From Penium margaritaceum (Eukaryota; Streptophyta; Zygnematophyceae; Desmidiales; Peniaceae): a DNA stretch of 64,000 nucleotides. The notes below the pieces were generated by a model that did not search any database, had not been told where the DNA came from, and saw only the letters and a program-made list of their open reading frames with translations. Below, in pieces: positions 24,701-35,880 of the stretch. The DNA lies in contig SZWC01008576.1 in the NCBI GenBank assembly GCA_023375785.1, positions 35,367 through 99,366 on the forward strand, in the 5' to 3' direction. The position numbers and the translations under genes are program-made. The stretch's first letter is position 1. Each line of letters starts with the position of its first letter.

Positions 24701-25842
24701 GTGTAAGTACGTGTTAGTGTGTGTAAGTATGTATAAGTGTATGTAGGTGCATGTAAGTGCAAATAAGTGTGTGTAATTGCATGTAAGTGCGTATAAGTGT
24801 GTGTAAGCATGTCTAAGTGCGTGTAAGTGCGTGTAAGTATGTGTACGTTTATGTACGTGCGTGTAAGTGGGTATAAGTGCGTCTAAGTGCGTATAAGTGT
24901 GGGTAAATGAGTGTAAGTGCAATTTAAGTTCATGTTAGTGTGTGTAAGTGTGTGTATGTGCGTGTACGTGCATGAAAGTGCGTGTAAGTGCGTGTAAGTA
25001 TGTATAAGTGCATGTAAGTGTGTGCAAGTGCGTGTAAGTACATGTAGGTGCGTGTAAAAGTGTGTAAGTACGCGTAGGTTCGTATAGGTGCGTATAAGTA
25101 TGTGTAAGTGCGTGTAAGTATGTGTAAGTGTGTGTAAGTGCGTACAAGTCATGTAAGTAAGTGTAAGTGCGTGGAAGTACGTGGAAGTACATGTAAGTGC
25201 TTATAAGTACGTGTAAGTTCGTGTAAATGAATGTCAGTTTGTGTAAGTGCATATCAGTGCGTGTAAGGGAGTGTAAATGCGTGTAAGTGCGTATAAGTGT
25301 GTGTAAGTGCGTGTACGTTCGTGTAAGTATGTGTAAGTTTGTATCAGTACGTGTAAGTATGTGTAAGTGCGAGTTCGTGTGTGTAAGTGTATGTAAGTGC
25401 GTATAAGTGCATGTATGTATCTATAAGTATGTGTAAGTTCCTCTTTGTGCGTGTAAGTGTGTGTAAGTACGTGTAAGTGCGTGTAAGTGCGTGTAAGTAC
25501 GTGTAAGTGCGTGAAAGTGCATGTAAGTACGTGTAAGTGCGTTTAAGTGTGTGTAAGTGCGTGTAAGTGCGTGTAAGTACGTGTAAGTGCGTGAAAGTGC
25601 ATGTAAGTACGTGTAAGTGCGTTTAAGTGTGTGTAAGTGCGTGTAAGTGCGTGTAAGTGCATGTTAGTGCATGTATGTGCATGTAAGTGCGTGTAAGTAC
25701 GTGTATGTGCGTGTAATTTCGTGTAAGTACGTATAAGTGCGTGTTAGAGCGTGTAAGTGTGTGTAAGTGCGTATACGTGCATGTACGTGCATGTCAGTGT
25801 GTGTAAGTGTGTGTACGTGCGTCTAAGTGCGTCAGAGGTTGT

Positions 25843-26930
25843 CTAAGGTGGCTCAGAGGCAGCCGCGGTGCGGTCCCGTAATATTTCATCAAACGTGGCA
25901 CTGCGGAGCCGAACAATTTGTTGAGCCGTTGGGTTCCAGAGATGGTATGACTGGCTGTTGTCGTCGTAGCCCACGAGGATGCCTTTCTTGGTGTGGGAGC
26001 CCAGTTTGTCGCGGGCTGACGGTGTGACCCAGGCATAGGCCGTACTGCGAAAGACGTTTAGATGGCCAACCTTGGGCTTACGGCCTGTCCAAGCTTCGTA
26101 TGGAGTGCTTGTGCCTTTGAGGCGTTTGCAGGGAAGTCTGTTGAGGAGATAGCCTGCAGTATTGACCGCTTCGGCCCAAAAACCAGAGGGCAATCCCGCA
26201 GCATGAAGCATAGAGCGAGCTTTCTCCAAAAGAGTACGATTCATACGTTCAGCTTGCCCATTTTGCTGAGGTGTATGAGGTACAGTTCGCTGATGATGGA
26301 TGCCGTGACTGGCATAAAAATCTGCAAGGGCTTTATTCACAAACTCTCCTCCATTGTCGGATCGTACAGTCTTCACCCGTTTGTCAGTTGCATTCTCAAC
26401 CAGTTTGTTCCAGGTGATGATGTGATCTGCGGCTTCTGATTTATGTCGGAGAAAGCGGAGCCACACATGATGAGTGAAATCATCTAGATGGACAAGAAAG
26501 TAGTGCTTCCCTGAGATAGACGCATCCTTGATACAGCATAGGTCCATGTGAACAAGGTGAAGCTTGTCAAATGCGCTGACGTTGGAATGTACGGGGAAGG
26601 GTTCCTGAGCTTGCTTGCCAGCGAGGCAGCCTTCACAGCAGAAGTTGGTGGGTTTGGTAAGATTTGCGGGGAAGGAATCCACCAATTGTGTACTGACATG
26701 GACAGAAGAGTTCCAAAACCAACATGCCCGAAACGTTGATGCCAGAGAATGGAGAGAGAATCGTGTTGGACAGGTGGAGCAGGTGTGGAGCCCACTGCTG
26801 CCAGGGCAACTTCCGTAGTTCCTTCATCAGCTTCTGTTTACAGTGTTGGTAAAATGGTAAGGTTGCCTTCCCTCTTGGCCTCCGCCACAATTTTGCCACC
26901 CTTGGCATAGATTCTGTAGCTGTGTTCTGC
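25843..26930 (-). pseudogene. Copia pol: GAG-pre-integrase and integrase remnant
   Basis: The first part carries a pre-integrase zinc region with LWHQRFGHVGFGTLLSM and, after a frameshift near 26685, FCCEGCLAGKQ (the HHCC zinc-binding arrangement). The core follows: HMDLC supplies the first Asp, RSDNGGEF the second, and GQAERMNRTL the Glu. Thirty-five residues separate the second Asp and the Glu, which is the DD35E pattern of an active integrase fold. The C-terminal part has GILVGYDDNSQSYHLWNP and RSATFDEI, typical of the stretch before copia reverse transcriptase. Breaks are a TAA at 26931-26933 shared with the protease frame, a second TAA near 26840, and the frameshift. The frame ends in TAG at 25843-25845 and runs into satellite, so reverse transcriptase and RNase H are missing. 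Confidence 0.9.
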
Positions 26931-27745
26931 TTAAAAAATAGCTCGACAGCCTTTGTCGTTACGTCTGGTAACAGATAGAAGATTTGCTGCAAGTTCTGGC
27001 ACGAATAGGACATCAGAACAAATACGGGAGGCCACTTTGCCTTCAAATGAGATAGAGACTCGTACTGTCCCAGCAACGATGGCAGGGATGATGCGGCCAT
27101 CACCAAGTCGCACTGGCTTGGGTTTTTTGAACTCTTTAAAATCCACAAACCAAGTGCGGTTGTAGGTCATGTGGCGGGTGCTGCCAGAATCAAGAATCCA
27201 GGCAAGAATGCCTGCGGCAAGGAGAAAGGCACTGTCAATGGAGCACAACGCCAGATCTTCCACGATGAAGTCAGCAGTGTTGGATGGTGATTGCTGGTTT
27301 GAAGTTGACAGGGATGGAGCTGTTGGTGTGTCATCAACAGAGGGGATGAAGTTGATTGCCGTGTTGCTTGTCCCACTGGTTTGATGTCCAATAGCCTCCA
27401 TTTGATGCATGCGTTGTGACCATCCTTGAAACATCTGCATCATCATTTGCTGCAAATTTCCAAGAGGACTTGAGTCTGCTTGTGCTGATGTCGGTTCAGT
27501 AGTGAGAAGCGTATGTCGGGGAGCTGGGAAGCGCGGTCGTCGCGGTTTGTCGCAATATCTGTTCAAGTGTCCAAACTGCTGGCAATTCCAACATTTTACA
27601 TATTCAAAGCCTTTGCTGCCTGGTGCACCAGGTGGGATAATGCCGCTTTGAGAGTGAAGCCGCTGAGGAGGTTGTGAAGAAAAATGGGAATTTGCAATTC
27701 CTCCTTGTCCATGGCCTTGAAACCTGGGCTGATGATTATGATGGT
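26931..27745 (-). pseudogene. Copia gag C-terminus (CCHC zinc knuckle) and aspartic protease
   Basis: This frame has a Gln/His/Ser-rich linker, then CWNCQQFGHLNRYC (27552-27592), a perfect CX2CX4HX4C zinc knuckle that binds RNA in retroelement nucleocapsids. Downstream is WILDSGSTRHM, with the Asp-Ser-Gly catalytic triad of a copia protease at about 27183-27191. PVRLGDGR and VLFVPELAANLLSV follow and are conserved around the protease flap and end. The frame is offset from upstream gag, so a frameshift lies at about 27745-27790. It ends at TAA 26931-26933, beyond which the same frame still encodes pol-like residues. Protease and integrase would normally be one polyprotein. Confidence 0.88.
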
Positions 27746-28540
27746 TTGATGTCCCATCCTGGCTGCCAGAGCTGCTTCAATGCCATCTGGAGTTTTGAGA
27801 TGTTTTTCTTCTGTGCGCAATAGGGTCTCACAAGCACGTTCAAGGATTAGTTTGTGTGCTCCAACTGGTGCTGGTGCTTGTGCTGGTACTGCTGGAGCTC
27901 CTTGATTTGCATTAGCTCCTCCTTGTCCTCCTGGCGCTGGTAGGAGTCTGGCTGCTTCAAGAGTTTGTAGCCTTGAATCAAAGGTTGCCCCTTGTTCTTG
28001 AAATGCCAGGAGTTGTTCAAATGTTGTGTCAAATCTGGTGGGTAGACTGGCAAACAACCGTAGTACGACGACCTTTTCAGATAGCGCCTGTCCCATGGAC
28101 TTGATTCTTTCAACAAGCTGCTTCAAATGTGTCACGTGGTCCTCCAGTCTGGTGGTGTCACTCATCTTCAGCTCACAGAACTGAATGAACAGGTTATGAA
28201 GTTTGGAGTCGCTGACTTTGTGATGACGTTGTCTTAAGGAAATCCATGCAATCCTTGGATTCAAAGTGTCGTTGTTGTCTTTGATCAAAAATATCAGTCT
28301 GTCTGTAAGTTGCATGGCCAGAATAGCGAAGGCCTGATCGCAGCGTCTCTTCCATTGTAATTTCTCTTCAGCAGTTGCGTTTGCATCAAGAGTTTCTTCA
28401 GGGGGATCTGAATCAACTCCCCATAATCCTTTGGCTAGAAACACCATCTTCATGTTGAATGCAAATTCGTTGTAGTCTGCTCCGTCAAATGGCTGTATCT
28501 TGAAGTGATCACCCATGACGCCTCCACTGAAGCTCGCCAT
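27596..28540 (-). pseudogene. Copia gag (capsid region)
   Basis: I take the start at the ATG at 28540 (MASFSGGVMGDHFKIQPFDG), which sits in a good GCCATGG context, instead of an in-frame ATG at 28606 only four bases from the PBS. The FDGADYNEFAFNMKMVFLAK opening and the LEDHVTHLKQLVERI ... LRLFASLPTRFDTTFEQLL block match the copia gag family (UBN2-type), which forms the particle in which reverse transcription takes place. An Ala/Pro/Gln linker follows. Past about 27790 this frame diverges from the zinc-knuckle frame and ends in TAA at 27596-27598, so a frameshift separates capsid from nucleocapsid. Confidence 0.85.
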
Positions 28541-28610
28541 GGCTTCTGTTGTTGTCGTTAGATGGTAGGGAACAGCGCAACCAGTCTGCAAATTGTTTTG
28601 CGACATACCT

Positions 28611-28622
28611 GCTCTGATACCA
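28611..28622 (-). promoter_or_regulatory. Primer binding site of the copia element (initiator tRNA-Met)
   Basis: The minus strand reads TGGTATCAGAGC, complementary to the 3' end of plant initiator tRNA-Met and the classic copia PBS. It begins two bases (AG) after the LTR terminus TTACAACA, which fixes the LTR boundary and the element's orientation. Confidence 0.95.
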
Positions 28623-29037
28623 CTTGTTGTAAGCTATGATCGTTGAATGTCACAAAACAGATGCGAGACAGTGCAGAACCAAGTGCAGAATCAGTGAAGA
28701 TCAACACAGGCTCACTCAGCCAGATGTACACACTGCAATGAGAGAGAGGAAGGAAGTCTCTTTCATAAACTCCATGTACTGGGTACAAAGCACCTTCAAT
28801 CTAGGTAGACTATAATAGAATAAAAGAGGAGAATGAGCCAGGCTAAATACCCCGCTTGTCTTCGCTGCTGCTCGTCTCGCTCTGCTGAACAGTGGTGCCG
28901 TCCGCAGCTGCCGTTTTCAAAACTGCCGGCTTCGCTCGGCTGTTGTTTGGGTATTGTTTGGATGTTTTCGCTTCCGGTAGATGACCACCGCTTGAACGTA
29001 GTCTTGACTCTCAAATGTTATCCCTGGTACCTCTGTG

Positions 29038-29045
29038 TATATATT
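29038..29045 (-). promoter_or_regulatory. Possible TATA box in the copia LTR
   Basis: The minus strand reads AATATATA about 470 bp into the LTR and about 410 bp before its end, a reasonable place for a U3 promoter. Only the AT-rich motif supports it. Confidence 0.3.
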
Positions 29046-29093
29046 CATTAGTCGTCGGCCGTAGATCGACCATCAGACGGTGGCCGTATCATC

Positions 29094-29119
29094 AACCGCT
29101 CGATAGATATCGAACGGTT
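29094..29119. repeat. Inverted repeat in the copia LTR
   Basis: The outer arm AACCG/CGGTT and inner arm TCGATA/TATCGA are separated by one mismatch, with a 2-nt centre (GA). It lies just left of the poly-C tract. Confidence 0.55.
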
Positions 29120-29124
29120 ATGCT

Positions 29125-29149
29125 CCCCCCCCCCCCCCCCCCCCCCCCC
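29125..29149. repeat. 25-base poly-C tract in the copia LTR (poly-G in the sense strand)
   Basis: An uninterrupted run of C falls inside the LTR. Sense RNA would carry about 25 consecutive G, able to form a G-quadruplex. The true length is uncertain because homopolymers of this length are sequencing hot spots. Confidence 0.8.
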
Positions 29150-29434
29150 GATGTCCGAACCCTGCCGTTACTCTTCTTTATGCAGACGGACAGTCCGGTC
29201 ACTTGTGGCTCAACTTCTGCCGAGTGTGCCACGTCGGCCTCCTGCTTAGGTACCACCCAAGCTTCCGCAACACCGAACCACTTGAAGTAAGTATGCAATA
29301 ATCCACTGGATATGTATCACGCGTCATCACTACACTTATCAAAATACAGGTACATCAGTGGGCAGGGGAGGCACGGCAATGTCCTCTCTTCTGACCCCGG
29401 GAACGGGTAGTTGATAGGGTAGAGTAGGTCACGG

Positions 29435-29474
29435 AGGGGCAGGGGAGAGGTGTCAGTACCTCTCCCCTGCCTCT
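29435..29474. repeat. 17-bp-stem inverted repeat near the 5' end of the copia LTR
   Basis: GGCAGGGGAGAGGT (29438-29451) pairs perfectly with ACCTCTCCCCTGCC (29458-29471) around a 6-nt loop. Three further pairs, one of them G-T, extend the stem. A related GGCAGGGGAGG occurs at about 29360. Confidence 0.65.
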
Positions 29475-32400
29475 TTGTGGTTTTTGCCTTTTTTGTGAAA
29501 CTCATTTACAACACGTGTAAGTGTGTGTACGTGCGTGTAAGTGCAAACAAGTGTGTGTAAGTGCGGTTTAAGTTCGTGTAAGTGCGTGTAAGTGCGTGTA
29601 AGTGCGTGTCAGTGCGTGTAAGTACGGTTTAAGTGCGTTTAATCTCGTGTAAGTTTGTGTAAGTGTGTGTAAGTGCCTGTAAGTATGTGTAAGTGTGTGT
29701 AAGTGCGTGTAAGTGCATGTAAGTGCGTGTAAGTGAATATAAGTGCGTGTAAGTGCGTGTAAGTACGTGTTAGTGCGTGTAAGTGCGTGTAAGTGCATGT
29801 AAGTGCGTGTAAGTGAATATAAGTGCGTGTAAGTGCGTGTAAGTACGTGTTAGTGCGTGTAAGTGCGTGTAAGTGCATGTAAGTGCGTGTAGGTGCATGT
29901 AATTTTGTGTAAGTGCGTATAAGTGCCTGTTAGTACGTATAAGTGCGTGTAAGTGCGTGTAAGTGCGTGTACGTGAGTGTAAGTGTGTGTAAGTGCATGT
30001 ACGTACATATAAGTGCGTCTAAGTGTGTGTATGTTTGTGCAGGTGCGTGTAAGTGCGTGTAAGTGCGTGTCAGTGCGTGTAAGTGTGTGTAAGTGCGTGT
30101 AAGTGCGTGTACGTACGTGTAAGTGTGTGTAAGTATGTGTAAGTGTATGTAAGTGCGTGTAAGTGCGTACAAGTTTGTGTAAGCGCGTGTAAGTGCGTGA
30201 AAGTGCGTGCAAGTACGTGTAAGTACATGTAAGTACGTGTAAGTGCGTGTAAGTGCGTGTAAATGCGTGGAAGTGTATGTAAGTGCGTGTAAGTGCATGT
30301 AGGTATGTGTAAGTGTGTGTAAGTGCATGAAAGTTTGTATATGTGCGTATCAGTACGTGTAAGTGTGTGTAAGTATGTATAAGTGCGTGTAAGTACGTGT
30401 AAGTACGTGTAAGTGTATATAAGTTTGCGTAAGAGCGTGTAAGTGCGTGTAAGTGCGTGTAAGTGCGTGTAAGTGCTTGTAAATGTGTGTAAGATTATAT
30501 AAGTGCGTGTAAGTGTGTGTAAGTGCTTGTAAGTGTGTGTAAGTGCGTATAAGTACCTGGAAGTGCGTGTAAGTACATGTAAGTGCGTGCAAGTGTATAA
30601 GTGTGTGTAAGTGCGTGTTTGTGCGTGTAAGTGCGTGTAAGTGTGGATAAGTGCCTGAGAATTTCTGTAAGTACGTGTAACCATGTGTAAGTGCGAGTTC
30701 GTACGTGTAAGTGCGTGTAAGTGTGTGTAAGTACGCGTAAGTGCGTGTAAGTGCGTGTAAGTGTGTGTAGGTGTGTGTAAGTGCAGGTAAGTGCATGTAA
30801 GTACGTGTATGTGCATGAAAGTGTAGGTAAGTGCGTGTAAGTGCGTGTAAGTGCATGTAAATGCGTGTAAGTTTGTGTTTGTGTATGTGCGTGAAAGTGT
30901 GTGTAAGTGCGTGTAAGTGCATGTAAATGCGTGTAAGTTTGTGTTTGTGTATGTGCGTGAAAGTGTGTGTAAGTGTGTGTAAGTATGTGTAAGTACGTAC
31001 AAGTGCGTGTCAATGCGTGTAAGTGCGTGTAAGTGCGTATATATATATAAGTGCGTATAAGTACGTATAAGTGCGTGTAAGTGTGTGTAAGTGCGTGTAA
31101 GTGCGTGTAAGTCTGTATAAGTGCGTGAACTTGCGTGTAAGTGGGTGTAAGTGTGTGTAAGTGTGTAAGTGCGTGTAAGTGCGTGTTAGTGTGTATAAGT
31201 ATGTGTAAGTGCGTGTAAGTTTGTATAAGTGCATGTAAGTTCGTGTAAGTGCGTGTAGGCATGTATAAGTATGACTTTGTGCGTGTAAGTGCGTGTAAGT
31301 GCGTGGAAGTACGTGTAAGTGCGTATAAGTTCATGTAAGTACGTGTAAGTACGTATAAGTGCGTATAAGTGCGTGTAAGTGCGTGTAAGTATGTGTAAGT
31401 GTGTGTAAGTGTGTGTAAGTGCGTATAAGTTCATGTAAGTACGTGTAAGTACGTATAAGTGCGTATAAGTGCGTGTAAGTGCGTGTAAGTATGTGTAAGT
31501 GTGTGTAAGTGTGTGTAAGTATGTGCTAGTGCGTGTAAGTACGTGTAAGTGCGTGTAAGTGCGTGTAAGTATGTGTAAGTGCGTACAAGTGTGTGTCAGT
31601 GCGTGTAAGTACGTGTAAGTGTGTTTAAGTGCGTGTAAGTGCATGTAAGTACGTGTAAGTACGTGTAAGTGCGTGTAAGTGTGTGTAAGTGCGTGTAGGT
31701 GCGTGTAAGTTTGCGTAAGTGCATATAAGTGCGTGTAGATTCGTATAAGTCTATGTAAGTGTGTGTAAGTGTGTTTAAGTATGTGTAAGTGCGTATAAGT
31801 ACGTGTAAGTGCGTGTAAGTGCGTGTAAGTGTGTGTAAGTATATGTAAGTTTGTATAAGTGTGTGTAAGTTTGTGTAAGTTTGTGTAAGTGTGTGTAAGT
31901 GCATGTAAGCGCGTATAAGCGTGTGTCAGCACGTGGAAGAGCATGTAAGTGTGTGTAAGTGTATGTAAGTACAAGTAAGTCCGTGTAAGTACGTGTAAGT
32001 GTGAGTAAATGCGTGTAAGTACGTGAAAGTGAGTATAAGTGCGTGGAAGTGCGTGTAAGTGCGTAAACGTGCGTGTAAGTATGTGTAAGTGTGTGTAAGT
32101 GAGTATAAGTGCGTGGAAGTGCGTGTAAGTGCGTAAACGTGCGTGTAAGTATGTGTAAGTTCGTGTAAGTGCGTGTAAGTATGTGTAAGTGCGTCTAAGT
32201 GTGTGTAAGTGTGTGTAAGTGAGTATAAGTGCGGTTTAAGTTTGTGTAAGTGCGTGTAAGTGTGTATAAGTACGTGTAAGTGTGTGTAAGTGCGTGTAAA
32301 TGTGTGTAAGTGTGTGTAAGTGCGTGTAGGTGCGTGTAACTTTGTGTAAGTGCGTGTAAGTATGTGTAAGTACGTATAAGTACGTGTAAGTGCGTGTAAG

Positions 32401-35400
32401 TGTGTGTAAGTGCGTGTAGGTGCGTGTAACTTTGTGTAAGTGCGTGTAAGTATGTGTAAGTACGTATAAGTACGTGTAAGTGCGTGTAAGTGTGTGCAAG
32501 TGCGTGCAAGTGTGTACAATTGCGTGGAAGTACGTGTAAGTGCGTGTAAGTGTGTGTAAGTGCGTGTAAGTGTGTGTAAGTACTCGTAAGCGCGTGTAAG
32601 TGCGTGTAAGTGTCTGTAAGTGCATGTAAGATTGTGTAAGTATGTGTGAGTGCGTGTCAGTGCGTGTATGTACATGTAAGTGCATGTAAGTGCGTGTAAG
32701 TGCGTGTAAGTACGTCTACGTGTGTGTAAATGAGTGTATGTGCGTGTAAGTGCATTTAAGTGCATGTAGGTACGTGTAAGTACGTGTAAGTGTGTGTAAG
32801 TATGTGTAAGTGCGTGTAAGTGCGTGTAAGTGCGTGTAAGTGCATGTCAGTGTTTGATGAAAGTTTGTTTAAGAGCGTGTAAGTGCTTATGAGTGCGTGT
32901 ACGTGAGTGTACGTATGTGTAAATGCCTGTGAGTTTGTGCAAGTGCGTGTAACTGCGTGCAAGTGTGTGTAAGTACGTGCAAGTGCATGTAAGTGTGTGT
33001 AAGTGCGTATAAGTACGTGTAAGTGCGTGTAAGTGCGTGTAAGTGTGTGTAAGTGTGTGTAAGTGCGTGTAAGTACGTGTAAGTTCGTGTAAGTGCATGT
33101 AAGTGCGTGAAAGTGCGTCTAAGTGCGTGTAAGTGCGTGTAAGTGTATGTAAGCGCGTGAAAGTGCTTGTCAGTACGTGTAAGTGCGTGTAAGTGTGTGT
33201 AAGTTTGTATAAGTACGTATTAGTACGTGTAAGTACGTGTAAGTATGTGTAAGTGCGTATAATTGCGTGTCAGTGCGTGTAAGTGCATGTAAGTGCGTGT
33301 ATGTACATATAAGTGCATGTAAGTGCGTGTAAGTACGTGTAAGTATGTGTAAGTGTGTGTCAGTGCGTGTAAGTGTGTGTAAGTATGTGTAAGTGCGTAT
33401 AAGTGTGTGTAAGTGCGTGTAAGTACGTGTAAGTATGTGTAAGTGTGTGTCAGTGCGTGTAAGTGTGTGTAAGTATGTGTAAGTGCGTATAAGTGTGTGT
33501 AAGTGCGTGTGAGTTCGTGTAAGTGCGTGTAAGTGTGTGTAAGTGCGTGTAAGTATGTTTAAGTGTATGTAAGCGCATGTAAGTACGTGTAAGTACGTGT
33601 AAGTGCGTGTAAGTGTGTGTAAGTTTGTGTAAGTGTGTTTAAGTTCGTGTAAGTGGGTGTAAGTGCATGTAAGTGCGGGTAAGTGTGTGTAAGTGCATGT
33701 AAATGCGTGTAAGTACGTGTAAGTGCGTATAAGTACGTGTATGTGTGTGTAAGTACGTATAAGTGCGTATAAGTACATGTAAGTGCGTGTAAGTGTATGT
33801 AAGTGTGTGTAAGTGCGTGTAAGTGCGTGTAAGTTCGTGTAACTTTGTGTAAGTACGTGTAAGTGCGTGTAAGTGCGTCTAAGCGTGTGTAAGTGCATGT
33901 AAGTGCATGTTAGTACGTGTAAGTGCATGTAGTTATGTGTAAGTGCGTATAAGTGCATGTAAGCATGGTTTATGTGTGTGTAATTTCGTGTAAGTTCGTG
34001 TAAATGCGTGTAAGTGTGTGTAAGTGTGTGTAAGTGCGTGTAAGTGCGTGTAGGTGCGTGTAAGTGTGTATAAGTGCGTGTAAGTACGTGTAAGTACGTG
34101 GAAGTGCGTGTAGGTGCGTGCAAGTGCCTATAAGTGTGTGTAAGTGCGTGAAAGTACACGTAAGTGGGTCTAAGTACGTGTACGTGCGTGGAAGTGTATG
34201 TAAGTATATGCAAGTGCGTGTAAATGCGTGTAAGTGCGTATATGTGCATATAAGTACGGTTTAAGTGCGTGTAAGTTTGTATAAGTTCGTTTAAGTGCAT
34301 GTAAGTGCGTGTAAGAGCGTGTAAGTATGTGTAAGTGCGTGTAAGTGCGTGTAGGTGCGTGTAAGTGCGTGTAAGTTTGTATAAGTTCGTTTAAGTGCAT
34401 GTAAGTGCGTGTAAGAGCGTGTAAGTATGTGTAAGTGCGTGTAAGTGCGTGTAGGTGCGTGTAAGTGCGTATAGGCGCGTGTTAGTGCGTGTAAGTGCAT
34501 GTAAGTGCCTGTAAGTGTGTGCAAGTTTGTGTAAGTACGTGTAAGTGCGTGTAAGTGCGTGTAAGTGTGTATAAGTGCGTGTAAGTGCGCATACGTGCGT
34601 GTAAGTGCGTGTAAATTTATGTAAGTTTGTGTAAATACGTGTAAGTGTGTGTACGTGCGTGTACGTGCATGGAAGTGCATACAAGTGCGTGTAATTGCGT
34701 GTAAGTGCGTGTAAGTGCGTGTAAGTGCATGTAAGTGCGTGTAAGTACGTGTAAGTGTGTGTAAGTGCTTGTAAGTATGTGTAAGTGCGTGTAAGTACGT
34801 GTAAGTGCGTGTAAGTACGTGTAAGTGTGTGTAAGTGCTTGTAAGTATGTGTAAGTGCGTGTAAGTACGTGTAAGTGCGTATACGTGCGTGAAAGTGCAT
34901 GTAAGTGCATGTAAGTTTATATAAGTCCGTGTAAGTTCGTGTAAGTGCGTTTAAGTGCGTGTAAGTACGTGTAAGTACGTGTAAGTGTGTGTAAGTGTGT
35001 GTAAGTGCAAGTAAGTGTGTGTAAGTACGTGTAAGTACGGTTTAAGTGGGTCTGATTTCGTATAAGTTCGTGTAAATGTGTGTAAGTCAGTTTAAGTTCA
35101 TGTAAGTGCGTGTAAGTGCGTGTAAGTACGTATAAGTGCGTGTAAGTACGTGTAAGTGCTTGTAAGCGTGTGTAAGTACGTGTAAGTGCATGTAAGTGCG
35201 TGTAAGTTTGTGTAAGTGTGTGTAAGTGCGTGTAAGTATGTGTAAGTGCATGTAAGTACGTGTAAGTACGTGTAAGTGTGTGTAAGTACGTGTAAGTGTA
35301 TGTAAGTGTGTGTAAGTGCAAATAAGTGTGTGTAAGTGCGTGTAAGTGCGTATAAGTGTGTGTAAGTATGTCTAAGTGCGTGTAAGTGCGTGTAAGTGCG

Positions 35401-35880
35401 TGTAAGTGCGTTGTTAGTACGTGTACGTTTGTTTAAGTGCGTGTAACTGGGTGTAAGTGCGTCTAAGTGTGTATAAGTGTGGGTAAATGAGTGTAAGTAT
35501 AGTTTAAGTTCGTGTAAGTGCGTGTAAGTGCGTGTAAGTGCGTGTAAGTGCATGAAAGTGCGTATAAGTGCATGTAAGTACGTGTAAGTGTGTGTAAGTG
35601 TGTATAAGTGTGGGTAAATGAGTGTAAGTATAGTTTAAGTTCGTGTAAGTGCGTGTAAGTGCGTGTAAGTGCGTGTAAGTGCATGAAAGTGCGTATAAGT
35701 GCATGTAAGTACGTGTAAGTGCATGTAAGTGTGTGCAAGTGCGTGTAAGTACGTTTAGGTGCGTGTAAAAGTGTGTAAGTACGCATAAGTTCGTGTAGGT
35801 GCGTATACGTACGTGTAAGTGCGTGTAAGTATGTGTAAGTGCGTGTAAGTGCGTATAAGTGCGTGTAAGTAAGTGTAAGT

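Larger units (their letters stand above)
2862..25833. repeat. 10-bp satellite array, block I (consensus GTGTAAGTGC)
   Basis: About 23 kb of head-to-tail 10-bp monomers. The TAAGT core is almost constant. Most changes are transitions: GTGCGTG becomes GTGTGTG or GTGCATG (both CpG decay products), and GTGC becomes GTAC or GTGT. The 10-bp register shifts at recurrent 11-mer markers of the type GCGGTTTAAGT, for example near 3371, 4022, 5945, 8451, 10350, 11165, 12781 and 16101. Several of these are followed by GTGGGTGTAATTTTG-like sequence. A second marker, TAAAAGT, occurs near 4104, 10909, 18627 and 19063. Local higher-order repeats are listed separately. The minus strand has no stop in any frame of the consensus, which gives long decapeptide-repeat ORFs that I do not regard as genes. 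The left edge is soft (2862-2900) and the right edge abuts truncated copia sequence. Confidence 0.97.
25834..29513 (-). mobile_element. Truncated Ty1/copia LTR retrotransposon inside the satellite
   Basis: Read on the minus strand the order is 5' LTR (29513-28625), initiator tRNA-Met PBS (28622-28611), gag, zinc knuckle, aspartic protease, GAG-pre-integrase and integrase. Protease and integrase before any reverse transcriptase is the copia order. The element stops at about 25834, just after the integrase core. Reverse transcriptase, RNase H, polypurine tract and 3' LTR are absent, and satellite resumes at once. The right end is exact: the LTR terminus TTACAACA is followed directly by satellite. 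No target duplication can be tested because the left end is lost. Frameshifts and stops make this copy inactive. Confidence 0.93.
28625..29513 (-). repeat. 5' LTR of the copia element (889 bp)
   Basis: On the plus strand it runs TGTTGTAA...TTACAACA, a perfect 8-bp terminal inverted repeat with the obligatory TG...CA ends. One end touches the PBS and the other touches satellite. It contains a 25-base poly-C tract, two long inverted repeats and a TATATATT element. No second LTR is present in this window. Confidence 0.92.

Noticed and set aside
2862-25833. CRISPR array or telomere repeat
   Set aside because: There are no unique spacers, the repeat is head-to-tail with a 10-bp period, and the monomer does not resemble TTTAGGG or other telomeric repeats. 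The context is eukaryotic.
26062-26439. Plus-strand ORFs opposite copia gag and integrase
   Set aside because: They are antisense shadows of a well-recognised minus-strand integrase and gag.
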